Assembly (NCBI RefSeq): GCF_000250675.2
Contig: NC_018681.1
Coordinates: 7,378,001-7,442,000, forward strand
Source of the DNA: Nocardia brasiliensis ATCC 700358
Lineage (GTDB): Bacteria > Actinomycetota > Actinomycetes > Mycobacteriales > Mycobacteriaceae
Length of the DNA stretch: 64,000 nucleotides
Direction of reading: 5' to 3'
Part shown: positions 50,617 to 59,261 of the stretch, one piece after another
Numbering within the stretch: the stretch's first letter is position 1
Layout: the number at the start of each line of letters is the position of its first letter
Program-made: the position numbers and the translations under genes
The notes under the pieces: model-generated
Database searches by the model: none
Told to the model about the DNA's origin: nothing
What the model saw: only the letters and a program-made list of their open reading frames with translations

Positions 50617-50911
50617 ATTTTCGCTTCGACACGAGACTAGCAGCCCCCCTACGGCCCCGCAATAACAAAAGACGGTACTCGCTACCGCCTGGAAGTAGTG
50701 ACACTTTCCCGTTGATACGTTGTGCCACAACAGGTTCCGGCCGGAAGTCGCGGCCGCCGGCGAACAGTGGCCCCGAGAATTGAGGGCATGCACCGTGGGC
50801 GAATATGCGTCGGATATCCCAATACCAAACCGGTCGCTTGATTGTTGAATAGCGGGCGACCGCGCCTCGGCTGCCCGCCGACCGCCCCGGCCAGCCCACC
50901 GAACGCGCTGG
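50617..50911. other. Lower-GC intergenic region upstream of the dpg operon
   Basis: Between the P450 stop and the small ORF, about 295 nt of visibly lower GC. It holds the probable dpg promoter and the short palindromes listed separately. No ORF was judged real. Confidence 0.5.
50697..50731 (-). promoter_or_regulatory. Two short palindromes in the dpg upstream region
   Basis: AGTGACACT (50697-50705) and GTTGTGCCACAAC (50719-50731, 6-bp arms with one central base) lie 22 nt apart (start to start), about 235 nt upstream of dpgA. Their position in a lower-GC gap between P450 and dpgA suits operator sites. The regulator is not in the window. Confidence 0.4.
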
Positions 50912-52093
50912 TCAGCGCGCCGTGACCGTGGTGGGCAGGGCCGCGAAACCGCGGTTGTTCGACGCGTGGATGCGGCGCACACCGTCCGGGTCGATCTCGT
51001 ACTCCGCGATCTTGCCGACGATCTCGGTCAGCGCGACGCGCAGCTCGAGTTGTCCGAGGTTGGCGCCGAGGCAGTGATGCCTGCCGCTGCCGAACACCAG
51101 GGCAGCACCGGTGTCGCGGTCCAGGTCGAACACGTCCGGCTCGGCGAAGACCGCGGGATCCCGGTTGGCCGACCCGGTCAGCAGCAGCATCCGCGCACCC
51201 GCGGGCACCGTCGTCCCGTGCAACTCGAACTCCTCGGTCGCGGTGCGCAGCGCGGTCTGGGTGGCCGGGTCGTATCGCATGCCCTCGGCGATCCAGTCGT
51301 CGATGCGCCCGTCGAAGGCCTTGCGCCGCTGGTCCGGATGCCGCCAGGCGGCATGCCAGAGGTTGCCGAGGGTGAGCATGGTGGTCTCGATGCCCGCGCC
51401 GACCAGCAGGATCAGCACGCCCACGATCTCTTCCGGGGTGAGCCGGTCGGTGCCATCGGCCGCGTCGAGCAGCCCGGAGAGCAGATCGTCGCGCCGATCC
51501 TTGCTGCGCTCGATGGTCAGCTCGGTGTAGTAGCCGATGAGGGCGCCGATCGCCTGGATCGCCTCGGGCCGCAGGTCGGTCGACTCCTCGTCGGAGTACA
51601 TGATCTCCATGCCGAGCTTGCGGATCATCTCGCGGTCGCGCTCGGGCACACCGACCAGTTCGGAGACCACGTCCGTCGGATAGGGGCCGGCGAATTCGGT
51701 CATCAGATCGAATTCGCCGCGCTCGAGCAGGGGCTCCAGCAGTCCACGAGCGATCTCCCGCAACCGCGGTTCCAGCGCCTGCACCCGGCGCTGGGTGAAC
51801 GCCCGCACCACGAGTCCGCGCATGCGGGTGTGCCGCGGCGGGTCCATCGCGACGAAGGAGAACATCTGCTCGGCCTGCGGCCCCCAGAACGCCGGCTCCA
51901 TCCGAATCGAGCCGTTGGCGCTCGAGAAACGGTCCGAATCCCGTAGCGCGGCAAGAATATCCGCATGCCGCGAGAGCGCCCAGAAGTCGTCGGTCTCGTT
52001 CCGGTAGACCGGGGCCTCGGCGCGCAGCCTGGCATAGGCCGGGTACGGGTCCTCGTGCACGGCGAAGTCGTACGGGCTGTAGTGCAGTGGCAT
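50912..52093 (-). CDS. Cytochrome P450
   Basis: 393 aa from ATG with GGGAGG 7 nt upstream. I-helix LLVGAGIETTMLTLGNLW, K-helix ExxR in EGMRYDP, and the haem-ligand loop FGSGRHHCLGANLGQLEL with Cys near residue 340. HTRMRGLVVRAFTQRRV is the usual bacterial C-helix. It is a soluble class I P450, so it needs a ferredoxin from elsewhere. It is on the dpg-operon strand, 448 nt upstream of dpgA, and could hydroxylate or cross-link the phenolic product; this is inferred from proximity only. The divergent methyltransferase starts 95 nt beyond it. Confidence 0.93.
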   Translation of the reverse strand: MPLHYSPYDFAVHEDPYPAYARLRAEAPVYRNETDDFWALSRHADILAALRDSDRFSSANGSIRMEPAFWGPQAEQMFSFVAMDPPRHTRMRGLVVRAFTQRRVQALEPRLREIARGLLEPLLERGEFDLMTEFAGPYPTDVVSELVGVPERDREMIRKLGMEIMYSDEESTDLRPEAIQAIGALIGYYTELTIERSKDRRDDLLSGLLDAADGTDRLTPEEIVGVLILLVGAGIETTMLTLGNLWHAAWRHPDQRRKAFDGRIDDWIAEGMRYDPATQTALRTATEEFELHGTTVPAGARMLLLTGSANRDPAVFAEPDVFDLDRDTGAALVFGSGRHHCLGANLGQLELRVALTEIVGKIAEYEIDPDGVRRIHASNNRGFAALPTTVTAR

Positions 52094-52188
52094 GATGGAC
52101 CCTCCCGGGGCGGCGCGACGTCACCCTCGCTACTGGTTCGCAACTCGAGCTGACATGATGACCATAGTCGAGATGAATTGAGGGCGTT

Positions 52189-52998
52189 GTGGACTCGGAA
52201 TCGTCAGCGGCGAGAATCGACGTCTCGAAGCCGCACCCGGCGCGCCGGTACGATTACTGGCTCGGCGGCAAGGACAATTTCCCCGCCGACCGGGAGTCCG
52301 CCGATATGGTCGCGCAGGCTTTTCCCACCATCCGGCTGGCCGCGCTGGAGAACCGCAACTTCCTGCGCCGCGCCGTCGGTTACCTGGCCGATACCGGCGT
52401 GCGCCAGTTCCTCGACATCGGCGCCGGCCTGCCCACGGCGGGCAATGTGCACGAGATCGCTCAGGGCATCGCGCCCGAGTCGCGCATCGTCTACGTGGAC
52501 AACGACCCGATCGTGCTGGTGCACGCCCGCGCGCTGTTGAACAGCTCGCCGGAGGGCGCGACCGCCTACCTCGACGCCGACATCCGCGACCCCGACCGCA
52601 TCCTCGGCCACCCGGACCTGCTCCGGGTGCTGGACCTGGAGCAGCCGGTGGCCTTGATGCTGGTGGCCATCATGCACTTTCTGACCGACGACGACGGCCC
52701 CTACGAACTGGTCCGCAAGCTGTGCGACGCACTGCCCTCCGGTAGTTACCTGGTGATGTCGCACGCGACCAGCGACCACCTCTCCCCCGACGAACTCGCT
52801 GAGAACAACGCCGCCAACAAGCGCAGCGGTGTCCCGTTCCGGTTGCGCACCAGCGAGGAGTTCGCCCGCTTCTTCACCGACCTCGAACTCGTCCCGCCGG
52901 GCATCGCGTCGGTGACCGCGTGGCGGCCCGAGGAGTATCGGCCGCACCCGCGAGCCGAGGCGGTCTCCATGCTCAGCGCGGTCGCCCGCATCCCCTGA
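52189..52998 (+). CDS. SAM-dependent methyltransferase, actinomycete DUF574 family
   Basis: 269 aa, GTG start with GAGGG upstream. The family signature is at the N terminus (KPHPARRYDYWLGGKDNFPA) and the SAM site is QFLDIGAGLPTAGNVHEIAQ, then VYVDNDPIVLVHARALL. PEEYRPHPRAE is near the end. These proteins occur in many copies in Streptomyces and Nocardia and their substrates are unknown. Divergent from the P450; O-methylation of a phenolic product would be attractive but family members are widespread, so the link is weak. Confidence 0.9.
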   Translation: MDSESSAARIDVSKPHPARRYDYWLGGKDNFPADRESADMVAQAFPTIRLAALENRNFLRRAVGYLADTGVRQFLDIGAGLPTAGNVHEIAQGIAPESRIVYVDNDPIVLVHARALLNSSPEGATAYLDADIRDPDRILGHPDLLRVLDLEQPVALMLVAIMHFLTDDDGPYELVRKLCDALPSGSYLVMSHATSDHLSPDELAENNAANKRSGVPFRLRTSEEFARFFTDLELVPPGIASVTAWRPEEYRPHPRAEAVSMLSAVARIP

Positions 52999-53124
52999 CC
53001 GGGTCGGCGCGCGTCGGGCGTGGCACCGAACTTCGTTGTGCGATGGGCATTCCCGAACACCGCGCCCTACTGAACAACCGACCAGGTGCGGGCGGCCACG
53101 GGGCCGAGCGGTACCGTCCTCCCC

Positions 53125-54045
53125 ATGACTCCGCCACCGTCCGGACAGCAGTTCTCTATCGGCCACGGGGAGCAACGGGCGGTGATCGTCGAGGTCGGCG
53201 GCGGGATCAGGGAGTACCGCGTCGGTGACCGCGATGTGCTCGAGCCCTATGCCGTCACGGCGATGTCGGACGGCGGCCGCGGTGCCGCGCTGATCCCCTG
53301 GCCGAATCGGCTGGCCGACGGCAGGTACCGGTTCGACGGCGTCGACCACCAGCTCGCCCTGTCCGAACCCGGCAAACAGAACGCCATCCACGGGCTGCTG
53401 CGCTGGCGGCCGTGGCGCGCGACCGAGCACGAGCAGGACGAAGTCACCATGCGCGCCACCTTGCACCCGAGCAAGGGCTACCCGTTCCAGCTCGAAGTCG
53501 CCATCCGCTACGCGCTGTCCGACCAGGGCCTGACGGTGACCACCACGGCGAGCAATCTGGGGGACACGCCCGCGCCGTACGGCTGCGGCCACCACCCCTA
53601 CCTCTCGCCGGGCACCGGCCCGATCGACGCGGCGACATTGCGCTTCGAGGCCGGGACCCGAATCGTCAGCGACCCGGACCGGCAATTGCCCGTCGGCACC
53701 GAACCTGTCCGCGGCACCGCGTTCGATTTCGCCACTCCGCAGCCGCTCGGCAGCGTGGCGATCGACCACCCGTTCACCGATCTGATCCGGGACGAGAACG
53801 GCTGCGCCTGGGTTCGATTGCAGGGCGCCGACGGGGCGGTCGCCGAGCTGTGGGTCGACGACTCCTACCCGGTGATCCAGCTGTTCACCGGCGACACGCT
53901 GCCCGCACCGCGGCGGCGGACCGGCCTGGCCGCGGAGCCGATGACGTGTCCGCCCAACGCCTTTCAGAGCGGCGACCGGCTGATCCGGCTGGCCCCCGGT
54001 GACACCGTCGCGACCAGATGGGGCGCACGGCTGACCCGTCCCTGA
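53125..54045 (+). CDS. Aldose 1-epimerase family protein
   Basis: 306 aa from ATG. Galactose-mutarotase-like fold: ALIPWPNRLADGRYRFDGVD, NAIHGLLRWRPWRATEHEQD, PYGCGHHPYLSPGTGPID and CPPNAFQSGDRLIRLAPGDT. The conserved His residues of the active site are seen in NAIHG and GCGHHPY, with the likely Glu in GLAAEPM. Interconverts alpha and beta anomers of sugars. No operon partner is evident. Confidence 0.92.
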   Translation: MTPPPSGQQFSIGHGEQRAVIVEVGGGIREYRVGDRDVLEPYAVTAMSDGGRGAALIPWPNRLADGRYRFDGVDHQLALSEPGKQNAIHGLLRWRPWRATEHEQDEVTMRATLHPSKGYPFQLEVAIRYALSDQGLTVTTTASNLGDTPAPYGCGHHPYLSPGTGPIDAATLRFEAGTRIVSDPDRQLPVGTEPVRGTAFDFATPQPLGSVAIDHPFTDLIRDENGCAWVRLQGADGAVAELWVDDSYPVIQLFTGDTLPAPRRRTGLAAEPMTCPPNAFQSGDRLIRLAPGDTVATRWGARLTRP

Positions 54046-54171
54046 CCCCGGCCCTGCTCGCCGCGCGAATTCTGCTGTGGACGAACGCGCGTCGAACGCA
54101 CCGTCCGCGCCGGGTAATCTCGACGGAGCCCGCGCCGGGCGGAGGGACCGTGCGCAACCGCGCCCCCGAGG

Positions 54172-55323
54172 ATGGTCTCTGTGAAGTACGTGCCCCGCGT
54201 CGCCCTGTTCCTGGCGATCCCCGCAGTGCTGTTCCTGCTGCCCTGGTGGACGCTGGTCGCCGCGCCGACCACGGGCGCGGGGCCGCTGTTCTGGCTGGGC
54301 ACCGCGCTGTTCGCGCTCGGTTTCGCGGTGCTGCCCGCGGCGATGTTCCTCGGGCACGGCCCCGCGCAGTCGGATGCCGCGTCGATCGTGGGCGACACCC
54401 TGCTCGGCGTCATGTGGGTGGTGTTCAGCTGGTCGGTGCTCGGCAATGTCGCGGGTCTGGCGCTGGCGGCCGGCGGGATGTCCGATCCGGCGCGCTCGCG
54501 CGTCGTCGCGGCCGGCGTGTTCGTGATCGCGACCGCGCTGGTGGCGTGGGGCGTGTTCGAGGCGCGGCGGGTGCCGCGGGTGCGCACGGTCGAGGTGCCG
54601 ATTCGCGGTCTCGGTGCCGGGCTCGACGGATTGCGCCTCGTGGTCGTCACCGACACCCATTTCGCCGCGCTCGACCGGCTGCGCTGGTCGGAAAAAGTGG
54701 TCGACGTCGTCAACGCGCAGCGACCCGATATCGCCTGCCATGCGGGGGATCTCGCGGACGGATCGGTGGCGAAGCGGCACCCGCAGGTCGATCCGCTCGG
54801 CAAGGTCGACGCGCCGCTGGGCCGGTTCTACATCACCGGCAATCACGAGTACTTCGGCGACGCGCAGGGCTGGCTCGAGCACATGACCTCGATCGGCTGG
54901 CAGCCGCTGCACAACCAGCACGAGACGGTGACCCGCGGCGGTGACCGGCTGGTGATCGCGGGCATCGACGATCCGACCGGTGTCGGCCTGCCCGGTCACG
55001 GCCCCGATCTGCGCACCGCACTGGCCGGCGCGGACCGGTCGGTGCCGGTGGTGCTGCTCGCCCATCAGCCCAAGCAGATCACCGACACCGCGGCGGCCGG
55101 GATCGATCTGCAGATCTCCGGCCACACCCACGGCGGTCAGATCTGGCCGTTCCACTACCTGGTCCGGCTCGATCAGCCGGTGGTGGCCGGCCTCAGCAGG
55201 CACGGCGCGAACACCCAGCTCTACACCAGTCGCGGCACCGGATTCTGGGGTCCGCAGCTGCGCGTCTTCGCCCCCAGCGAGATCACCGTCCTGGTGCTGC
55301 GCACCGCCGCGGCGACCGGGTAG
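54172..55323 (+). CDS. Membrane-anchored metallophosphoesterase (YkuE-like)
   Basis: 383 aa from ATG at 54172; a GTG at 54181 has a slightly better ribosome site. Four hydrophobic segments fill residues 1-125. The calcineurin-like domain has the metal motifs VVTDTHFAAL, CHAGDLADGSV, YITGNHEYFGDAQ, LLAHQP and ISGHTHGGQIWPF. Acts on phosphoesters of lipid or nucleotide kind at the membrane surface. Substrate unknown. An inverted repeat follows at 55354. Confidence 0.9.
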   Translation: MVSVKYVPRVALFLAIPAVLFLLPWWTLVAAPTTGAGPLFWLGTALFALGFAVLPAAMFLGHGPAQSDAASIVGDTLLGVMWVVFSWSVLGNVAGLALAAGGMSDPARSRVVAAGVFVIATALVAWGVFEARRVPRVRTVEVPIRGLGAGLDGLRLVVVTDTHFAALDRLRWSEKVVDVVNAQRPDIACHAGDLADGSVAKRHPQVDPLGKVDAPLGRFYITGNHEYFGDAQGWLEHMTSIGWQPLHNQHETVTRGGDRLVIAGIDDPTGVGLPGHGPDLRTALAGADRSVPVVLLAHQPKQITDTAAAGIDLQISGHTHGGQIWPFHYLVRLDQPVVAGLSRHGANTQLYTSRGTGFWGPQLRVFAPSEITVLVLRTAAATG

Positions 55324-55353
55324 CCGCGCGGGGCGCTGCCGCCGCGAAGGTCG

Positions 55354-55380
55354 GCGAAACCGCGCCAAGATCGGTTTCGC
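55354..55380. repeat. 9-bp inverted repeat between metallophosphoesterase and BMP operon
   Basis: GCGAAACCG (55354-55362) pairs with CGGTTTCGC (55372-55380). It may be a terminator for the gene before it or an operator for the nucleoside-transporter operon after it. Both readings are open. Confidence 0.4.
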
Positions 55381-55461
55381 GGCCTAAACTCCTCCCACCA
55401 CTGCAGTCCTCGGCAGGATCGGTGAGTTGGGTTGCGGGGTATCGCGTTTCAGGAGGCAAAA

Positions 55462-56556
55462 ATGGGCAGGTTGCTACGCACCCTCACCGCCGCCGGTGTG
55501 CTCGTGCTGACCGTCGCGGCGTGCGGTAGTCCGCCCGCTGAACAGGACAAAGCCGGTGAACCGGGCGCCAAGGACTTCAAGGCGTGCATGGTCTCGGACT
55601 CCGGCAAGTTCGACGACAAGTCGTTCAACCAGACCTCCTTCAAGGGCGTCACCGACGCCGTCGCCGCGCTCGGCATCTCGAAGGCTCAGCTGGAATCCAA
55701 GTCCGACAACGACTACCCGACCAACATCAACACGATGGTCCGGCAGAAGTGCAACATCATCGTCACCATCGGCTTCAAACAGGGCGACGCGACCTACGCC
55801 GCCGCGAAGGCCAATCCGGACATCGACTTCGCGATCGTGGACTACGCCTACACCGATACGCAGAAGAACCCGCCGCTGCCGAACCTGCAGGGGCTGACCT
55901 TCAACTCCGCCCAACCGTCTTTCCTGGCCGGCTATCTGGCCGCGGCGCAGACCAAGACCGGCAAGGTCGGCACGTTCGGCGGCATCAACATCCCCACCGT
56001 GGCGATCTTCATGGACGGCTTCGCCGAGGGCATCGCGCACTACAACAAGGTGAAGAACAAGCAGGTGCAGTTGCTCGGCTGGGACGAGGCCACGCAGCAG
56101 GGCGTGATCACCAACGACTTCCAGGACAAGAACATCGGCAAGACCAAGGCCAACGATCTGATCAGCCAGGGCGCCGACATCGTGCTGCCGGTGGCCGGTC
56201 CGGCGGGGCTGGGCGCGCTGGAAGCCGCGCATTCCTCGGGCGGCAAGGTCCTTGCGATCTGGGTCGACACCGACGGCTGCGTCAGCGCCGCCGAGTACTG
56301 CTCGTCGCTGCTCACCAGCGTCGAGAAGGCGATGGACGTCGCGGTGCAGAAGGCGATCACCGACGCCTTCCACCAGCAGTTCAGCAACCAGGCCTATGTC
56401 GGCACGCTGGCCAACAAGGGCGTCAGCCTGGCCCCGTACCACGAGTTCGACGCCGTCGTACCCGCCGAGCTGAAGAGCGAGATCACCGCGCTGGCCGCCG
56501 ATATCGCGAGCGGGAAGATCACGTTGACCTCGAAGGCCCAGCCCGCAGCCAAGTGA
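55462..56556 (+). CDS. BMP-family nucleoside-binding lipoprotein
   Basis: 364 aa from ATG with AGGAGG upstream. A signal peptide with lipobox (LVLTVAACGS) is followed by the BMP/PnrA blocks: KACMVSDSGKFDDKSFNQTS, INTMVRQKCNIIVTIGFKQG, NLQGLTFNSAQPSFLAGYLA and VGTFGGINIPTVAIFMDGFA. BMP proteins bind purine and other nucleosides. The three genes after it are an ABC ATPase and two permeases, so this is the binding protein of a complete importer. Confidence 0.95.
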   Translation: MGRLLRTLTAAGVLVLTVAACGSPPAEQDKAGEPGAKDFKACMVSDSGKFDDKSFNQTSFKGVTDAVAALGISKAQLESKSDNDYPTNINTMVRQKCNIIVTIGFKQGDATYAAAKANPDIDFAIVDYAYTDTQKNPPLPNLQGLTFNSAQPSFLAGYLAAAQTKTGKVGTFGGINIPTVAIFMDGFAEGIAHYNKVKNKQVQLLGWDEATQQGVITNDFQDKNIGKTKANDLISQGADIVLPVAGPAGLGALEAAHSSGGKVLAIWVDTDGCVSAAEYCSSLLTSVEKAMDVAVQKAITDAFHQQFSNQAYVGTLANKGVSLAPYHEFDAVVPAELKSEITALAADIASGKITLTSKAQPAAK

Positions 56557-56583
56557 GCCGCGGCCGTCACCACGGGGAGCGAT

Positions 56584-58095
56584 ATGCGGCTCGAATTACG
56601 CGGTCTCACCAAGCGATTCGGTTCTTTGCTGGCCAACGACCACATCGACCTGGTGGTCGAACCGGGCGAAATCCATTGCCTGCTCGGCGAGAACGGGGCG
56701 GGCAAGAGCACGTTGATGAACATGCTCTACGGCCTGCTGCAACCGGACGAGGGTGAGATCCTGCTGGACGGCAAGGCCGTGACCTGCCTGTCCCCCAGCG
56801 ACGCGATCGCTGCCGGAATCGGCATGGTGCACCAGCATTTCATGCTCGTTCCGGTGTTCACCGTCGCGGAGAACATCATCCTGGGCCGCGAGCCGACCAA
56901 GGGGTTCGCGGTACTCGATCGCGCGGCCGCGCGACGGCAGGTGCGCGAATTGTCCGAGCGGTACGGGTTTCCGGTGCGCCCGGACGCGCTGGTCGCCGAT
57001 CTCTCGGTCGGTGAGCAGCAGCGGGTGGAGATCCTGAAGGCATTGGCCAACAACGTCGAAGTGCTGATCCTCGACGAGCCGACCGCCGTGCTCACCCCGC
57101 AGGAGATCGACGAACTGATCGAGGTGCTGCGGGCCATCGCGGCGAACGGCACCTCGATCATCTTCATCACGCACAAGCTGAAGGAAGTCACCAGGATCGC
57201 CGACCGGATCACCGTCATCCGCCGCGGCAAGGTGGTCGGCACCGTCGAACCCGATACCGCCGAAACGGATCTCGCGGAACTGATGGTCGGCCGGTCGGTC
57301 GAGCTGGTGGTCGCCAAGACACCGGCCGCGCCGACCGGACCCACCCTGGTCGTCGACGGGCTGACCGTGGTCGACGCGGCCGGCGCCGTCGTCGTGGACG
57401 ACGTGTCGTTCCGGGTCGACGGCGGCGAGATCGTCGGCATCGCGGGCGTGGTCGGCAACGGCCAGTCCGAGTTGGTCGGCGCGCTGCTCGGGCTGCGGAC
57501 ACCGGTGGCGGGCACCGTGGCCGTCGGCGGCTGGCAAGTGGTGAGCCGCTCGCCGCGTCAGCACCTGGAGGCCGGGATCGGCTATGTGCCGGAGGATCGT
57601 TCGCACGACGGCATCATCGGCACGTTCAGCGTCGCCGAGAATCTGGTGCTCGATCTGATCGACCGCCCGGAGTTCTCCCGGCACGGCGTGCTCTCCCCGG
57701 CCGCGGTGAAACGCAATGCCGCCCAACGGATCGCGGAGTTCGACATCCGCACCGGGTCGATCGCCGACCCGGTGCGCACGCTGTCCGGCGGCAATCAGCA
57801 GAAGGTGGTGCTGGCCCGGGAACTGTCGCGGCCGCTCGAGGTGCTGATCGCCGGGCAACCGACTCGTGGCCTGGATGTCGGGTCGATCGAGTTCGTGCAC
57901 AAACGCATTGTCCGCGAACGGGATCAGGGCACCGCGGTGCTGATCGTCTCCACCGAGCTGGACGAGATCTACGCGTTGTCGGACCGCATCATCGTCATGT
58001 ATCGGGGCCGCATCGTCGGCATCGCCGGCCCCGACACCCCGCGCGATCGGCTCGGCCTGATGATGGCGGGCGTTGCGCCGGAGGAGGACGCATGA
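56584..58095 (+). CDS. Nucleoside ABC transporter ATPase, two-domain
   Basis: 503 aa from ATG. Two fused ATPase domains. First: Walker A GENGAGKST, signature LSVGEQQRVEI, Walker B VLILDEPTAVL. Second: GVVGNGQSELVGALLGLRTP (a degenerate Walker A lacking the Lys), LSGGNQQKVVLARELSRPLE and VLIAGQPTRGLDVGS. The degenerate second site is normal in this RbsA-like/YufO family. Energises uptake through the two permeases that follow. Confidence 0.95.
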   Translation: MRLELRGLTKRFGSLLANDHIDLVVEPGEIHCLLGENGAGKSTLMNMLYGLLQPDEGEILLDGKAVTCLSPSDAIAAGIGMVHQHFMLVPVFTVAENIILGREPTKGFAVLDRAAARRQVRELSERYGFPVRPDALVADLSVGEQQRVEILKALANNVEVLILDEPTAVLTPQEIDELIEVLRAIAANGTSIIFITHKLKEVTRIADRITVIRRGKVVGTVEPDTAETDLAELMVGRSVELVVAKTPAAPTGPTLVVDGLTVVDAAGAVVVDDVSFRVDGGEIVGIAGVVGNGQSELVGALLGLRTPVAGTVAVGGWQVVSRSPRQHLEAGIGYVPEDRSHDGIIGTFSVAENLVLDLIDRPEFSRHGVLSPAAVKRNAAQRIAEFDIRTGSIADPVRTLSGGNQQKVVLARELSRPLEVLIAGQPTRGLDVGSIEFVHKRIVRERDQGTAVLIVSTELDEIYALSDRIIVMYRGRIVGIAGPDTPRDRLGLMMAGVAPEEDA

Positions 58096-59261
58096 CCGGG
58101 ACGACGCGCGGCGATTCGACCAACGGCCGACCGGCGGGCCGGGCCTGGGTACGCGAGACCGTCGTCAGCGCACTGGCGCTGGTGCTCGCGCTGGCCGTCG
58201 GCGCGGTGCTGATCATCGTCAGCGACCCGAATGTGACCGCGGCACTGGGCTATTTCTTCGCGCGGCCGCTGGACACCGTGTCCGCGGCGGGCACCGCGGT
58301 CGGCGAGGCGTACCGGGCGCTGTTCCTCGGGGCCTTCGGCGGTAAGCACCAGATCGCCGAAACCCTGGTCGCCGCAACGCCGTTGATCTGCACCGGACTG
58401 GCGGTCACGCTGGCGTTCCGGACGGGACTGTTCAATATCGGCGCGCAGGGTCAGCTCATCGCCGGGGCGCTCTGCGCGGGCTGGGTCGGCTTCGCGCTGC
58501 ACCTGCCGCCGGTGCTGCACGTGGTGGTCGCCTTGCTGGCGGGTGTCGCGGGCGGCGCGCTGTGGGGCGGCCTCGCCGGACTGCTGAAGGCCCGCACCGG
58601 CGCGCACGAGGTGATCACCACGATCATGGGCAACTACGTCGCGCTGTACGCGCTCACCTGGTTGCTCACCACCTCGACGTTGCAGCGCCCGGGGCGCAAC
58701 GAGCCGATCAGCCCGGTGGTCGACGAGACCGCGCAGCTGCCCCGGTTCGGCGATACCCGGTTGCATCTCGGTCTGCTCGTGGCGCTCGGCGCGGCCGGAC
58801 TCGTCTGGTGGCTGCTGTCCCGATCGACGCTCGGCTTCCGGTTGCGCGCCGTCGGCGCCAATCCCGACGCCGCGCGCACCGCGGGGATGAGCGTCGGCAA
58901 GGCCTACGGGCTGGCGATGCTCATCGCCGGCGGCCTCGCCGGACTGGCCGGGGCGCAGCAGGTACTCGGCACCGCGCTGCCGCTGACCAACGGCATCGCC
59001 GGATCGTTCGGCTTCGACGGCATCACCGTCGCGCTGCTCGGGCGCGGCAGCCCGATCGGCACCGTCTACGCCGCACTGCTGTTCGGTGCGCTCAACGCGG
59101 GCGGCAACGAGATGCAGGCCGCGACCGGCACCCCGCTCACCCTGGTCACCGTGTTGCAGGCGGTGATCGTCGTGCTGGTCGCGGCGCCCGCGGTGGTGCG
59201 CACGGTGTTCCGGATCAAGGCCGAACGGGCGGACGCCGTCCTCGCGAAAGGGTGGAACTGA
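58092..59261 (+). CDS. Nucleoside ABC transporter permease 1
   Basis: 389 aa, ATG overlapping the ATPase stop by 4 nt. BPD_transp_2 membrane protein with about nine helices; family blocks LFNIGAQGQLIAGALCAGW, TGAHEVITTIMGNYVALYAL, RAVGANPDAARTAGMSVGKA and GFDGITVALLGRGSPIGTVY. Pairs with the second permease to form the channel. Confidence 0.94.
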   Translation: MTGTTRGDSTNGRPAGRAWVRETVVSALALVLALAVGAVLIIVSDPNVTAALGYFFARPLDTVSAAGTAVGEAYRALFLGAFGGKHQIAETLVAATPLICTGLAVTLAFRTGLFNIGAQGQLIAGALCAGWVGFALHLPPVLHVVVALLAGVAGGALWGGLAGLLKARTGAHEVITTIMGNYVALYALTWLLTTSTLQRPGRNEPISPVVDETAQLPRFGDTRLHLGLLVALGAAGLVWWLLSRSTLGFRLRAVGANPDAARTAGMSVGKAYGLAMLIAGGLAGLAGAQQVLGTALPLTNGIAGSFGFDGITVALLGRGSPIGTVYAALLFGALNAGGNEMQAATGTPLTLVTVLQAVIVVLVAAPAVVRTVFRIKAERADAVLAKGWN

